63,463 nt of DNA, taken from assembly GCA_031127225.1 (NCBI GenBank), contig JARIEV010000005.1, forward strand, positions 1 through 63,463, given 5' to 3'. A program made the position numbers and the translations under genes. The notes beneath the pieces are model-generated. The model did not search any database and was not told where the DNA came from. It was given only the letters and a program-made list of their open reading frames with translations. Shown here piece by piece: positions 9,740 through 18,370 of this stretch. Origin of the DNA: Gemmatimonadota bacterium (GTDB taxonomy: Bacteria; Gemmatimonadota; Gemmatimonadetes; Gemmatimonadales; Gemmatimonadaceae). The first letter of the stretch is position 1. Every line of letters starts with the position of its first letter.

Positions 9740-11263
9740 ATGACCAACCGGATCCGCACGCGGTTCCTTGTAATCGGCAGCGGCGTGGCTGGATTGCACG
9801 CCGCCTGGCGTGCGTCGGCCTATGGACCGGTGACGGTCCTCACCAAACGTACGCTGTTCGACTCCGCCACCGCCTACGCCCAGGGGGGCATTGCGGCCGC
9901 CCTCGGGGCAGGCGATTCGCCCGACCTCCACCGACAGGATACGCTCGCCGCCGGAGCAGCGCTGTGTGACGCCGAGGCGGTGCAGGTGCTCGTGCAAGAA
10001 GGGCCGGCCCGGGTGCGTGAACTGCAGGCGGCCGGCGCCCGGTTTGACCTCGACCCCGCCGGCGCCTTCGAGCTGGGCAAGGAAGCGGCCCACTCCCGCC
10101 ATCGCATCGTCCACGCGCAGGGGGACCAGACCGGCGCCGAGGTGGCGCGGACCCTCGTGGCCAAGGTGCTGGAGTCGCCCAACATCACCGTGGTCGAGAT
10201 GGCCCGTGTGCTCGACCTGATCGTGTTTGAGGACGAGGACGGGGTCCAGTGCGCCGGCGTTCGGGCCAGCATCGCCGGTCGGCCGGTCGAAATCGTGGCC
10301 GACGCGACGGTGCTGGCCACCGGCGGATGCGGTCAGATTTACCGATATACCACCAATCCGCAGGTCGCCACGGGCGACGGGTTCGCGATCGCGCACCGGG
10401 CGGGTGCCCGGCTGGCCGACATGGAGTTCGTCCAGTTCCACCCCACCGCGCTCGATACCCCCGAAAACCCGCTGGCGCTGATTTCCGAGGCGGTGCGGGG
10501 CGAGGGGGCCATCCTCCTCAACGGGCGGGGGCAGCGGTTTATGCCCGCTCGGCACCGGCTGGCGGAGCTTGCCCCACGCGACGTGGTGGCCCGCGAAATT
10601 TTCCGCGAACAGCAGCAGCACGGCACCGTGCTGTTGGACGCCACGAAGCTCGGTGCCGCCTTCGCCAGCCGCTTTCCGGGCATCCTGCAGCTGTGCCGGG
10701 CCCGTGGCATCGACCCCGTGCACGAGCCCATTCCGGTCACGCCGGCGGCGCATTACATGATGGGGGGCGTCATGACCGACCTCGCGGGCCGGTCCAGCAT
10801 CGCCCGCCTGTACGCCGTGGGCGAGGTGGCGCGCACCGGCGTCCATGGCGCCAACCGGCTGGCCTCGAACTCGCTGCTGGAAGGGCTGGTGTTCGCCGAG
10901 CGCGTGGCGCGCGATCTGGCCCAGACGCCGGAAGAGCTGCCCGTCCCTGAGCCGGCGGCGTGGACCGTGCCGGCGCTCGACGACCGCGGGGCCGCCCAAG
11001 TGGCCGCCGACGAAATCCGCGCCGTGATGTGGACCTACGCCTCGATCGCCCGGACCGCCTCCGGGCTGCGCCGCGCGCTCGCCGATCTGCACGCCATCGG
11101 CCACCGGCTGCCGCCGGGGGCCACGGAGGAGCGCAATCTGCACGCCACGGCGACGCTGGTGGCGGAGGCGTCGCTGTTGCGCAAGGAGTCGCGCGGTGGG
11201 CACTTCCGTAGCGATTTTCCCAAGACCCGCCGGAAGTGGCAGGGCAAGCACATCACGTGGTAA
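9740..11263 (+). CDS. nadB: L-aspartate oxidase
   Basis: 507 residues. It oxidises L-aspartate to iminoaspartate with FAD, the first step of the quinolinate route to NAD. The N-terminal dinucleotide fold F-L-V-I-G-S-G-V-A-G-L begins immediately after the chosen ATG; an in-frame ATG at 9629 would add an unconserved leader. Further family features are A-Q-G-G-I-A-A-A-L-G, the S-R-H-R-I-V-H-A-Q-G-D segment with catalytic-type His/Arg, M-E-F-V-Q-F-H-P-T and the C-terminal E-V-A-R-T-G-V-H-G-A-N-R-L-A-S-N-S-L flavin loop. It is followed after 10 bp by nadA and then nadC, giving the full pathway in one operon. Confidence 0.96.
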   Translation: MTNRIRTRFLVIGSGVAGLHAAWRASAYGPVTVLTKRTLFDSATAYAQGGIAAALGAGDSPDLHRQDTLAAGAALCDAEAVQVLVQEGPARVRELQAAGARFDLDPAGAFELGKEAAHSRHRIVHAQGDQTGAEVARTLVAKVLESPNITVVEMARVLDLIVFEDEDGVQCAGVRASIAGRPVEIVADATVLATGGCGQIYRYTTNPQVATGDGFAIAHRAGARLADMEFVQFHPTALDTPENPLALISEAVRGEGAILLNGRGQRFMPARHRLAELAPRDVVAREIFREQQQHGTVLLDATKLGAAFASRFPGILQLCRARGIDPVHEPIPVTPAAHYMMGGVMTDLAGRSSIARLYAVGEVARTGVHGANRLASNSLLEGLVFAERVARDLAQTPEELPVPEPAAWTVPALDDRGAAQVAADEIRAVMWTYASIARTASGLRRALADLHAIGHRLPPGATEERNLHATATLVAEASLLRKESRGGHFRSDFPKTRRKWQGKHITW

Positions 11264-11273
11264 CCGCGCTCAG

Positions 11274-12284
11274 ATGACTATCCTCGAAGCCCACTACGAT
11301 CCCGCGCTCGCCGACGAAATCCGCGCCCTCGCTGCGGCCCGGAATGCGGTGATTCTCGCGCACAACTACGAGCGCCCCGAGATCCAGGACGTGGCGCACT
11401 TCGTGGGCGACTCGCTGGGCCTGTCGCGCGAGGCCGCCCGCACCGAAGCAGACGTCATCGTGTTCTGCGGGGTGCACTTCATGGCCGAAACAGCCGCGAT
11501 TCTATCGCCGCAGAAAACGGTGCTGCTCCCCGATCTGGCCGCCGGCTGCTCGCTGGCCAGCACGATCGACGCCGCCCAGCTGCGCGCCTGGAAGGCTGAG
11601 CATCCGGACGCCGTGGTGGTGGCCTACGTGAACACCACCGCCGAGGTGAAGGCCGAGAGCGACTACTGTTGCACCTCCGGCAACGCCGTTGACGTGATCA
11701 ACGCCATCCCCGCGGACCGTGAGATTCTCTTTCTCCCCGACATGTTCCTGGGTGCGCACGTCCGCCGCGAAACCGGGCGCGAGAATATCCACGTGTGGAT
11801 GGGCGAGTGCCACGTGCACGCCGGGATCGACCCCGAGCACATCTCGCTCATGCGTGCGCAGCATCCGGGCGCCGAGTTTCTCATTCACCCCGAATGCGGC
11901 TGCGCGACCTCGGTGGTGGAGGCGATGAGCGCCGGGGCCATCGACCGCGAGAACGCGCACATCCTGTCCACCGAGGGGATGATCAACCGACCTGGGCAGA
12001 CCGATCAGGACACGTTCATCGTGGCCACGGAGATCGGCATTCTGCACCGGCTGCGCCGCGCCAATCCAACCAAGCACTTCATTGCGGCGAACGATCGGGC
12101 CCAATGTGCGTACATGAAGGTGACCACGTTGCCGAAAGTCCGTGACGCGCTGCTGTTTACGCAGTACCGTATCACGGTGCCTGACGACGTGGCGGCACGT
12201 GCGCGGCTTGCGATTGAGCGCATGGTCTCGATCGGCGGCAGTTCTGGCGTCAGTCCCTTTGGTCCCGAGGATCCCGGCGAATGA
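11274..12284 (+). CDS. nadA: Quinolinate synthase A
   Basis: 336 residues. It condenses iminoaspartate with dihydroxyacetone phosphate to quinolinate using a [4Fe-4S] cluster. The three expected cluster cysteines are in F-C-G-V-H-F-M, C-C-T-S-G-N-A-V and C-A-Y-M-K-V-T-T-L. Also visible are A-H-N-Y-E near the N-terminus, M-G-E-C-H-V-H and H-P-E-C-G-C. The ATG at 11274 fits the start of homologues; the longer frame upstream overlaps nadB. It accepts the unstable NadB product, so tight co-expression makes sense. Its stop overlaps the nadC start (ATGA). Confidence 0.96.
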   Translation: MTILEAHYDPALADEIRALAAARNAVILAHNYERPEIQDVAHFVGDSLGLSREAARTEADVIVFCGVHFMAETAAILSPQKTVLLPDLAAGCSLASTIDAAQLRAWKAEHPDAVVVAYVNTTAEVKAESDYCCTSGNAVDVINAIPADREILFLPDMFLGAHVRRETGRENIHVWMGECHVHAGIDPEHISLMRAQHPGAEFLIHPECGCATSVVEAMSAGAIDRENAHILSTEGMINRPGQTDQDTFIVATEIGILHRLRRANPTKHFIAANDRAQCAYMKVTTLPKVRDALLFTQYRITVPDDVAARARLAIERMVSIGGSSGVSPFGPEDPGE

Positions 12285-13234
12285 GTTCCTTTCACCCACC
12301 CCTGCGCCCCACGCCGCCGCACGGCTTTGCCACTGCCGCGTTGCGGACGCCCACGCCGCGCGACATGCGCGCCGTGTCGGCACTCGTGTTTCCGCTGTCA
12401 CCGGCCGAATGCACCGAGCATGTGCGTGTGGCCCTGCACGAAGATCAGGCGTCGAACGATCTGTCCACACTGGCCACGGTGGTCAGCAACCGGCGGGTGC
12501 GTGGCGCCATCGTCGCGCGCCGCGACGGTGTGATTGCCGGTGTCGCGCTCGCGGTCGAGGCCTTCCAGCAGCTCGACGACTCGGCCACGGTCCGCATCGA
12601 AGCGGAAGACGGCATGCGCGTGAAAGCCGGCGACACCGTGCTGCACATCAGCGGCCATGCGCGTGGCATGCTGGCGGCCGAGCGCACGGCGCTCAACTAT
12701 CTGCAGCACCTGTCCGGGATCGCCACGCTCACGGCCCGCTTCGTCGACGCGGTGTCGGGCACGTCGGCCAAAATCCTCGACACGCGCAAGACCACGCCCG
12801 GCTGGCGTACGCTGGAGAAGTACGCGGTGCGCGCCGGCGGCGGCGCCAATCATCGCATGGACCTGCGCAGCGGCGTGCTGATCAAGGACAATCACCTCGC
12901 CGCCATCGGCGGTGACATCGCGATGGCGGTGACGCGCGCGCGCGGACTTGCCATGAACGGCACACCGATCGAAGTGGAGTGCGACTCGCTCGCGCAAGTC
13001 GACGCCGCCATCGCTGCCGGCGCCGACTGGGTGCTGCTCGACAACATGTCACCCGACGTGCTTCGCGAGGCCGTTGCGCGCGCACGCGGTCGCGTGATCA
13101 CCGAGGCGTCGGGTGGCATCACGCTCGACACCGTGCGTCAGGTAGCCGAGACGGGCGTGGACCGCATTTCGGTTGGGGCGCTCACGCATTCGGCCCCGGC
13201 GCTCGATCTCGGCCTCGATTTCGACGGCCTCTAA
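12281..13234 (+). CDS. nadC: Nicotinate-nucleotide pyrophosphorylase (carboxylating)
   Basis: Up to 317 residues. It converts quinolinate and PRPP to nicotinate mononucleotide, CO2 and pyrophosphate. Family motifs are E-D-x-A-S-N-D-L-S-T near the N-terminus, E-R-T-A-L-N-Y-L-Q-H-L-S-G-I-A-T, D-T-R-K-T-T-P-G-W-R, H-R-M-D-L, V-E-V/E-C-D-S and the C-terminal E-A-S-G-G-I-T-L-D-T-V. The start at 12281 overlaps the nadA stop, but the first 28 residues are proline-rich and not part of the usual domain; ATG 12365 would give a more typical 289-residue protein. Last gene of the nadBAC set. Confidence 0.95.
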   Translation: MSSFHPPLRPTPPHGFATAALRTPTPRDMRAVSALVFPLSPAECTEHVRVALHEDQASNDLSTLATVVSNRRVRGAIVARRDGVIAGVALAVEAFQQLDDSATVRIEAEDGMRVKAGDTVLHISGHARGMLAAERTALNYLQHLSGIATLTARFVDAVSGTSAKILDTRKTTPGWRTLEKYAVRAGGGANHRMDLRSGVLIKDNHLAAIGGDIAMAVTRARGLAMNGTPIEVECDSLAQVDAAIAAGADWVLLDNMSPDVLREAVARARGRVITEASGGITLDTVRQVAETGVDRISVGALTHSAPALDLGLDFDGL

Positions 13235-13288
13235 CACCTCGTTTCCTGCTCCCTTGTGCGGCAGGTCCGCCGCACCGCGACTGCCGTG

Positions 13289-14230
13289 ATGCCTGTGCCA
13301 CTGCCACCGCTCACTGACCGCGCCGCCCGCATTTTGCTGGAAGGGCTCGTGGACTACGCCGGCCTCTTTCCGCCGGCGTCGCTGGCCATGACCAATGCCG
13401 TGCGCAACTACGCGCATTACCGTGCCGCCGGGACGGGCTGGATGCTGGGGCGTTTCATTTGCCCGGCGTCGTCGCTCGAGCAGTTCTCGCAGGCGGCCGA
13501 TCCGTTGTTGCCGCGCGATGCCGGCGCCATTCCGTGGCGCCTGTCGGTCACCGGCAGTGGTGACATGGCCGCCGATCTCGCGCAGATCGCGGCGTTCAAC
13601 GAGCGGCATCGCGTCTGCTTCGAAGAATGTGGGGCCACGGTCGACAGCTACGAATGCAAAGTCGCGAGCGCACACGAGGTGGAGCACGTTGCGGCGGCGA
13701 TCCCGGCGACGCTCGTGACGTACCTCGAGGTGCCGCTCGATGGCGATATCGAAGGGCTCGTAGCGGCGATCGCCCGCGTGGGGCGTCGCGCGAAAATCCG
13801 CACCGGTGGCACCACTGCCAATCTGATCCCGGACCCCGCGCGCATCGTGCGCTTTTTCGCCGCCTGCACCGCGTACGACGTGATCGCCAAGGCCACGGCC
13901 GGGCTGCATCATCCGCTGCGCGGCACCTACCGCCTCACCTACGAGCCGGACGCCGCCACCGGACGCATGTACGGCTTTCTCAACGTCGCCCTCGCCGCCG
14001 CCCTGCTCGGCAACGGCGGCCGCGACACCGACGCCCTGCGTCTGCTCGAGGAAGCCGATGCCGGTGCCATCACGTTCGACGAGATGCAGATCACCTGGCA
14101 CGGGCCTGACCATGCGGTCACGTTCCCGCGCGCGGCGCTGCAGCGCATGCGTGAGCGCGGCATGGTCAGCTTCGGGTCCTGCTCCTTCACCGAGCCGGTG
14201 GACGAAGCGCGCGCCCTCGGCTGGATCTGA
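13289..14230 (+). CDS. Conserved protein of unknown function, possibly an enzyme
   Basis: About 313 residues; I do not recognise a named family. Highly patterned motifs suggest a catalytic fold: D-Y-A-G-L-F-P-P-A near the N-terminus, L-E-V-P-L-D and K-I-R-T-G-G in the middle, K-A-T-A-G-L-H-H-P-L-R, and F-G-S-C-S-F-T-E-P-V near the end. The alternation of these with helices would fit a TIM-barrel-like enzyme, but that is inference. There is no signal peptide, so it should be cytoplasmic. A GTG at 13256 in frame would add 11 residues. It lies 54 bp after nadC and 63 bp before fumarylacetoacetase, whose own promoter-like site may separate them. Confidence 0.65.
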   Translation: MPVPLPPLTDRAARILLEGLVDYAGLFPPASLAMTNAVRNYAHYRAAGTGWMLGRFICPASSLEQFSQAADPLLPRDAGAIPWRLSVTGSGDMAADLAQIAAFNERHRVCFEECGATVDSYECKVASAHEVEHVAAAIPATLVTYLEVPLDGDIEGLVAAIARVGRRAKIRTGGTTANLIPDPARIVRFFAACTAYDVIAKATAGLHHPLRGTYRLTYEPDAATGRMYGFLNVALAAALLGNGGRDTDALRLLEEADAGAITFDEMQITWHGPDHAVTFPRAALQRMRERGMVSFGSCSFTEPVDEARALGWI

Positions 14231-14280
14231 TCACCCCTACCGGTCGTCACGACGCGCCAGCGCCGCCGGCGCCGGCGCGC

Positions 14281-14286
14281 TAGACT
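14281..14286 (+). promoter_or_regulatory. Predicted -10 element 7 nt before fumarylacetoacetase start
   Basis: TAGACT (4 of 6 to TATAAT) ends exactly 7 nt before the ATG at 14294. The intervening bases are C-rich with no Shine-Dalgarno sequence, so a leaderless transcript is predicted. Confidence 0.35.
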
Positions 14287-14293
14287 CCCCGAC

Positions 14294-15616
14294 ATGTCGA
14301 CTGACCAGACCCACGACCCCGCCCTGCGTTCCTGGGTGCCGACGGCGAATCTGCGCGGTGCGGATTTCCCGATCCAGAACCTCCCCTTCGGTGTGTTCCG
14401 GCGCGCCGGTACACGCGAGGCGCCCCGTGTGGGCGTGGCGATTGGCGCCGCGATCCTCGATGTCGCGGCATGCCTCGCAGCGGGCCTCTTCGCCGATGAT
14501 GTCGCGGCGCGTGACGCGGCCTCCGCGTGCGCCGCGCCGACGCTCAATGCACTGATGGCACGCGGTGCCGATGCCCGGCGCGCGTTGCGCGCTGCCGTCT
14601 CGGCGCTGCTGGCCGAGGAGGCCCCCGTGCACCGGCGGCAGATCGCCGAGCACGCGTTGGTGCTGCAAGCCGAGGCGGAGCTGTTTCTGCCGGCGCAGAT
14701 TGGCGACTACACCGACTTCTACGCGTCGGTGCACCACGCCACGAACGTGGGGTCGATGTTCCGCCCCGATCAGCCGCTGCTCCCCAACTACAAGTGGGTG
14801 CCGATCGGTTATCACGGCCGTGCCTCCAGCATCGTGGTCTCGGGCACACCGGTGCGCCGTCCGTCGGGACAGCGCAAAGGACCTGCCGACGACACGCCCA
14901 CCGTGGGTCCGTCCCGCTCGCTCGACTACGAACTGGAACTCGGCGCGTTTGTGAGCACCGGGAACGCGCTGGGCGAACCGATCGCGATGGCCGATGCCGA
15001 AGCGCATCTGTTCGGGGTGTGTCTGCTCAACGATTGGTCGGCGCGCGATCTGCAGGCGTGGGAATACCAGCCGCTGGGGCCGTTCCTGGCCAAGAACTTC
15101 GCCAGCACGATCAGCCCGTGGGTGGTCACCCTCGAGGCGCTCGCGCCGTTTCGCGCCCCGCTGGCCGATCGCGCCGAGGGTGATCCGGCACCGCTGCCCT
15201 ATCTCAGTCATCCCAACGATCGCGCCCACGGCGGATTCGCGGTGACCGTGGAGACGTGGCTGTGCACCGCGCGGATGCGTGCGGCCGGTGAGCCCGCCGT
15301 CCGTATCACGCAGGCGCAGGCCACCGATCTGTATTGGTCCATGGCACAGATGCTCGTGCATCACACCAGCAGCGGCTGCAATCTGCGCCCGGGCGATCTG
15401 CTGGGGAGCGGCACCATCTCCGGACCGGCCCGGGACAGCCGCGGGTGCCTGCTGGAGCTCACGTGGCGCGGGGCCGAGCCCCTCACGCTGCCGAACGGGG
15501 AAACGCGCGCCTTCCTCGAGGATGGCGACGAAGTCCAGCTCACCGCTTTCGCCGAGCGCGACGGGGCGGTTCGGATTGGCTTCGGTCGCTGCACGGGTGT
15601 GATCGTAGCGGCCTGA
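14294..15616 (+). CDS. fahA: Fumarylacetoacetase
   Basis: 440 residues, the usual size. It hydrolyses 4-fumarylacetoacetate to fumarate and acetoacetate, the last step of tyrosine breakdown. The N-terminal small domain (N-L-P-F-G-V-F) and the C-terminal FAH domain are both present; D-Y-T-D-F-Y-A-S-V-H-H-A-T contains the metal ligand Asp and catalytic His, and Y-E-L-E-L-G-A-F and L-L-N-D-W-S-A-R-D-L-Q supply the other metal-binding acids. No homogentisate dioxygenase or maleylacetoacetate isomerase is in the window, so the rest of the pathway must lie elsewhere. Confidence 0.95.
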   Translation: MSTDQTHDPALRSWVPTANLRGADFPIQNLPFGVFRRAGTREAPRVGVAIGAAILDVAACLAAGLFADDVAARDAASACAAPTLNALMARGADARRALRAAVSALLAEEAPVHRRQIAEHALVLQAEAELFLPAQIGDYTDFYASVHHATNVGSMFRPDQPLLPNYKWVPIGYHGRASSIVVSGTPVRRPSGQRKGPADDTPTVGPSRSLDYELELGAFVSTGNALGEPIAMADAEAHLFGVCLLNDWSARDLQAWEYQPLGPFLAKNFASTISPWVVTLEALAPFRAPLADRAEGDPAPLPYLSHPNDRAHGGFAVTVETWLCTARMRAAGEPAVRITQAQATDLYWSMAQMLVHHTSSGCNLRPGDLLGSGTISGPARDSRGCLLELTWRGAEPLTLPNGETRAFLEDGDEVQLTAFAERDGAVRIGFGRCTGVIVAA

Positions 15617-15643
15617 GGAACGTCGCATTCGGACCTAGCCGTG

Positions 15644-15649
15644 TATCTT
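15644..15649 (+). promoter_or_regulatory. Predicted -10 element for the NarL-type regulator
   Basis: TATCTT followed by TTCC, the same core as the near-start sites in this window but placed about 73 nt before the ATG at 15723, so this unit would have an ordinary leader. No clear -35. Confidence 0.3.
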
Positions 15650-15722
15650 TTCCGCATATTCAAAACGAGGGAGGCCGACGGCTGATCCTCGCATTGCCCC
15701 CCCGCCTGCTGCACATTGGCAC

Positions 15723-16418
15723 ATGCGCCCAGACTTGATTCGTGTCGTGCTGGTGGACGATCACCAGATTGTTCGTGCCGGCCTCAAAGCCGTGCTCTCC
15801 ACTGCCAAGGACATCACCGTCGTCGGTGAGGGCAGTAATGGCAAGGATGCCCTCGCCCTCGCCGACCGCGCCAACCCGCACGTGATCGTGATGGACCTCT
15901 CCATGCCCGACATGGATGGGCTCACGGCCACGCGCGAACTCCAGAAGGCGAACGCGCTGCGCGTCATGCCGGTCGATGAACCCAGCACCCGGCGGGTGCT
16001 GGTGCTCACCATGCACACCGAAGACGAACATCTCGTCGCGCTACTCGAAGCCGGTGCCTCGGGCTATCTGCTCAAGTCGGTCGCCGACCGTGAGCTCGTC
16101 GACGCCGTGCGCACCGTGGCCGCGGGCGACGTGTACGTGCAGCCCACCGCGGCCCGCGCGCTGGCCCGCGGGCTGGCCCGGCGTGATGGCAACGCCGAGG
16201 AGCGCACGCGCTTCGAGAAGCTCACCGATCGCGAGCAGGTGGTGCTGCGTATGGTGGCCGAAGGCTTCACGGCCCCCGAAATCGGCGAGCATCTCACGAT
16301 CTCGCCGAAAACCGTGGACACCTACAAGCAGCGGATCGGCGAGAAGCTCGGCCTCTCGCACCGCACCGACTACGTGAAGTTCGCGCTCAAGCTGGGGCTG
16401 CTCAAGAACGACGCGTAA
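15723..16418 (+). CDS. NarL/FixJ-family response regulator (orphan)
   Basis: 231 residues. N-terminal receiver domain with acidic pair D12-D13, phospho-acceptor D58 (V-I-V-M-D-L-S-M-P) and the G-Y-L-L-K-S lysine; it carries an insertion of about 15 residues after the fourth strand region (M-P-V-D-E-P-S-T-R-R). The C-terminal LuxR-type helix-turn-helix (L-T-D-R-E-Q-V-V-L-R-M-V-A-E-G, I-S-P-K-T-V-D-T-Y) binds DNA. No histidine kinase is adjacent, so the signal is unknown. Its last 17 bp overlap the 3' end of the convergent acyl-CoA dehydrogenase gene. Confidence 0.92.
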   Translation: MRPDLIRVVLVDDHQIVRAGLKAVLSTAKDITVVGEGSNGKDALALADRANPHVIVMDLSMPDMDGLTATRELQKANALRVMPVDEPSTRRVLVLTMHTEDEHLVALLEAGASGYLLKSVADRELVDAVRTVAAGDVYVQPTAARALARGLARRDGNAEERTRFEKLTDREQVVLRMVAEGFTAPEIGEHLTISPKTVDTYKQRIGEKLGLSHRTDYVKFALKLGLLKNDA

Positions 16419-18267
16419 CCGCGCGCTCCTGCTCGGCCTTCACCAGACTCCACGCGGGCATCGGCGGCGACGGCACGTCCAGCAGCGCATCGCTGGACCC
16501 GTAGCCGTGTTCCTCACGCACACGTGCGGCGATGTCGCGGCGCAGATCGTCGATCGCCGCGCCGGCGTCGCCGGTGAGCTCGAGGCGCGTGGCGCGGAAG
16601 CGCCGCCCTGACTCGAGGCAGAACAGGGCCGTCAGCGCGATCTCGCGCGTACATGCCCCGGCGCCACGCTCCTCGATCAGCCGCTGGGTGCGGGCGATCG
16701 TCACCGTGCGCGCGTATACCTCGATCGCCATGTTCGCGAGACGCTCCACCACCAGCTGGCGGTGGATAATGTCCTTTTTGTGCGCCACGATCATCTTCTG
16801 CGTCGCGTCGGCCAGCTCCGCGACGTGCTGTTCCACGAAGTCCGCATGCGTGCGCAGCGCGGCGTGCAGCGACACGGCGAAGCGGTCCTTCCGCCCCAGC
16901 GCCGTCGCAACGCGTCCGGCGGCGTAGCTCGACACCAGCACCCAATTCTGAATCGGATTTTTGAGCGCGCCCGACAGCTCCTTGAGCTCCTCCGCCGTGC
17001 CCTGAATGCCGTTCAAGCCCACGAACAGCCGCAGCACCTCGTTGGCCCCCTCGAAGATGCGGTTGATGCGCGCATCGCGCAGGTAGCGCTCGTAGGGCCA
17101 CGGCTTCACGAATCCGCGCCCGCCGGCCAGCTGCACCAGTTCATCGGCCGTGCGCCACACGAGTTCGCTCGCGAACACCTTCGCGCACGCCGCTTCGAGC
17201 GACGCGTCCACCTCGTCGGCGTCGAGCGCCGCCGCGAGCGCGCCCACCATGGCGTCCACCGCGTACGTCTCCGCCGCGATCGTTGCCATCTTGCGCTGCG
17301 TGATCTCGAACGACGCGAGCGGGCCGCCGAATTGTGTGCGCGCCTCCGCATAGCGTGTGAACTCGGCCAGTAGCCGCTTGCATCCCGACGCACACCCGGC
17401 GGCCAGTGACAAGCGGCCCGCGTTGAGTGCGTTCACCGCCACGCGGAACCCTTTTCCGACCTCGCCGAGGACGTGGTCGTCGGGGACGAACAGCTCGTCG
17501 AACACCAGCTCCGCCTGCGTGGACGCACGGATGCCGAGCTTGCGGATCGTGCCGTCGATGCGGAACCCCGGCATGTCGGGGCGCACAATGAAAGCCGTGG
17601 GGCGCATGACCGTCTGGCCGTCCCGCACGATCGGCGTTTGCGCGAAGGTCGCGATCATGCCGGCGCGCTGCCCGTTGCCGATCCAGTGTTTGCGGCCGTT
17701 CAGCACCCAGCCGGTGTTGTCGTCGCTGCGGCGCGCCGTCGTCACGATGTGCTGCGCATCCGAACCCGTTTCCGGTTCGGTCAGCGCGTAGGCCGCGAGC
17801 ATGTCGCCGCGGGCGAGGGCCGGCAGATAGCGTGATTTCTGCGCGTCGTTGCCGAACAGCACGAGCGCCTTGCCGCCCAGGCCGCAGTGTACCCCGATGA
17901 GCACGCCCAGCGACGCGTCGATCGAGGCCACCGCGCCGAACACGCGCGCATAGGCGCTGGCCGACAGTCCGAGTCCGCCGTACTCCGTGGGGGTGGTGAG
18001 CCCCAGCAACCCCGCCTCGGCGAATGCGCGGATCACCGGTTCACCCACGGTTTCGTCCTCGTCCATCTGCCGCGGGTCGATCAGTCCCGACGCGACCATC
18101 GCATTGAGCGACTCCACGAGGCGGTGCACCGTGGCCGCTTCGTCCGGGCGCCGCGCGTCGAGGGTGGCGGGATACGGAAAGAGCAGGTGGTCGGTGATCT
18201 CACCCTGAAAGAGATCACGCAAAAACGACGGCTTGGCGGTGCTCGCCGACGACGGGGAGGCGCTCAT
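16402..18267 (-). CDS. Acyl-CoA dehydrogenase, VLCAD/ACAD9-like
   Basis: 621 residues, much longer than short/medium-chain enzymes (about 380), because of a C-terminal helical extension of about 180 residues as in mitochondrial VLCAD and ACAD9. Core features: Y-G-G-L-G-L-S-A-S near the start, A-Y-A-L-T-E-P-E-T-G-S-D flavin segment, G-R-K-H-W-I-G-N-G, Q-F-G-G-P-L-A-S-F-E-I-T-Q, and R-D-A-R-I-N-R-I-F-E-G-A-N-E-V-L-R with the catalytic-type glutamate. It would catalyse the first FAD-linked step of beta-oxidation of long-chain acyl-CoA. A GGAG site precedes the ATG. No ETF or other beta-oxidation gene is adjacent. Confidence 0.92.
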   Translation of the reverse strand: MSASPSSASTAKPSFLRDLFQGEITDHLLFPYPATLDARRPDEAATVHRLVESLNAMVASGLIDPRQMDEDETVGEPVIRAFAEAGLLGLTTPTEYGGLGLSASAYARVFGAVASIDASLGVLIGVHCGLGGKALVLFGNDAQKSRYLPALARGDMLAAYALTEPETGSDAQHIVTTARRSDDNTGWVLNGRKHWIGNGQRAGMIATFAQTPIVRDGQTVMRPTAFIVRPDMPGFRIDGTIRKLGIRASTQAELVFDELFVPDDHVLGEVGKGFRVAVNALNAGRLSLAAGCASGCKRLLAEFTRYAEARTQFGGPLASFEITQRKMATIAAETYAVDAMVGALAAALDADEVDASLEAACAKVFASELVWRTADELVQLAGGRGFVKPWPYERYLRDARINRIFEGANEVLRLFVGLNGIQGTAEELKELSGALKNPIQNWVLVSSYAAGRVATALGRKDRFAVSLHAALRTHADFVEQHVAELADATQKMIVAHKKDIIHRQLVVERLANMAIEVYARTVTIARTQRLIEERGAGACTREIALTALFCLESGRRFRATRLELTGDAGAAIDDLRRDIAARVREEHGYGSSDALLDVPSPPMPAWSLVKAEQERAVTRRS

Positions 18268-18297
18268 GGACCGGCACTCCGGAAGCGGAAACGAAGG

Positions 18298-18326
18298 ACG
18301 GGGCGCCTCAGTACGAAGCGCCCCGT
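18298..18326 (-). terminator. Hairpin terminator after the Ig-like lipoprotein gene
   Basis: A 9-bp GC-rich stem (18298-18306 with 18318-18326) and 11-nt loop, about 45 nt downstream of the stop of the minus-strand gene ending at 18371. No U-tract. Confidence 0.55.
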
Positions 18327-18370
18327 GGGGAAAGCTAGACCGCTGGCCGGTGGCCGCGTCAGGGGGCGCG

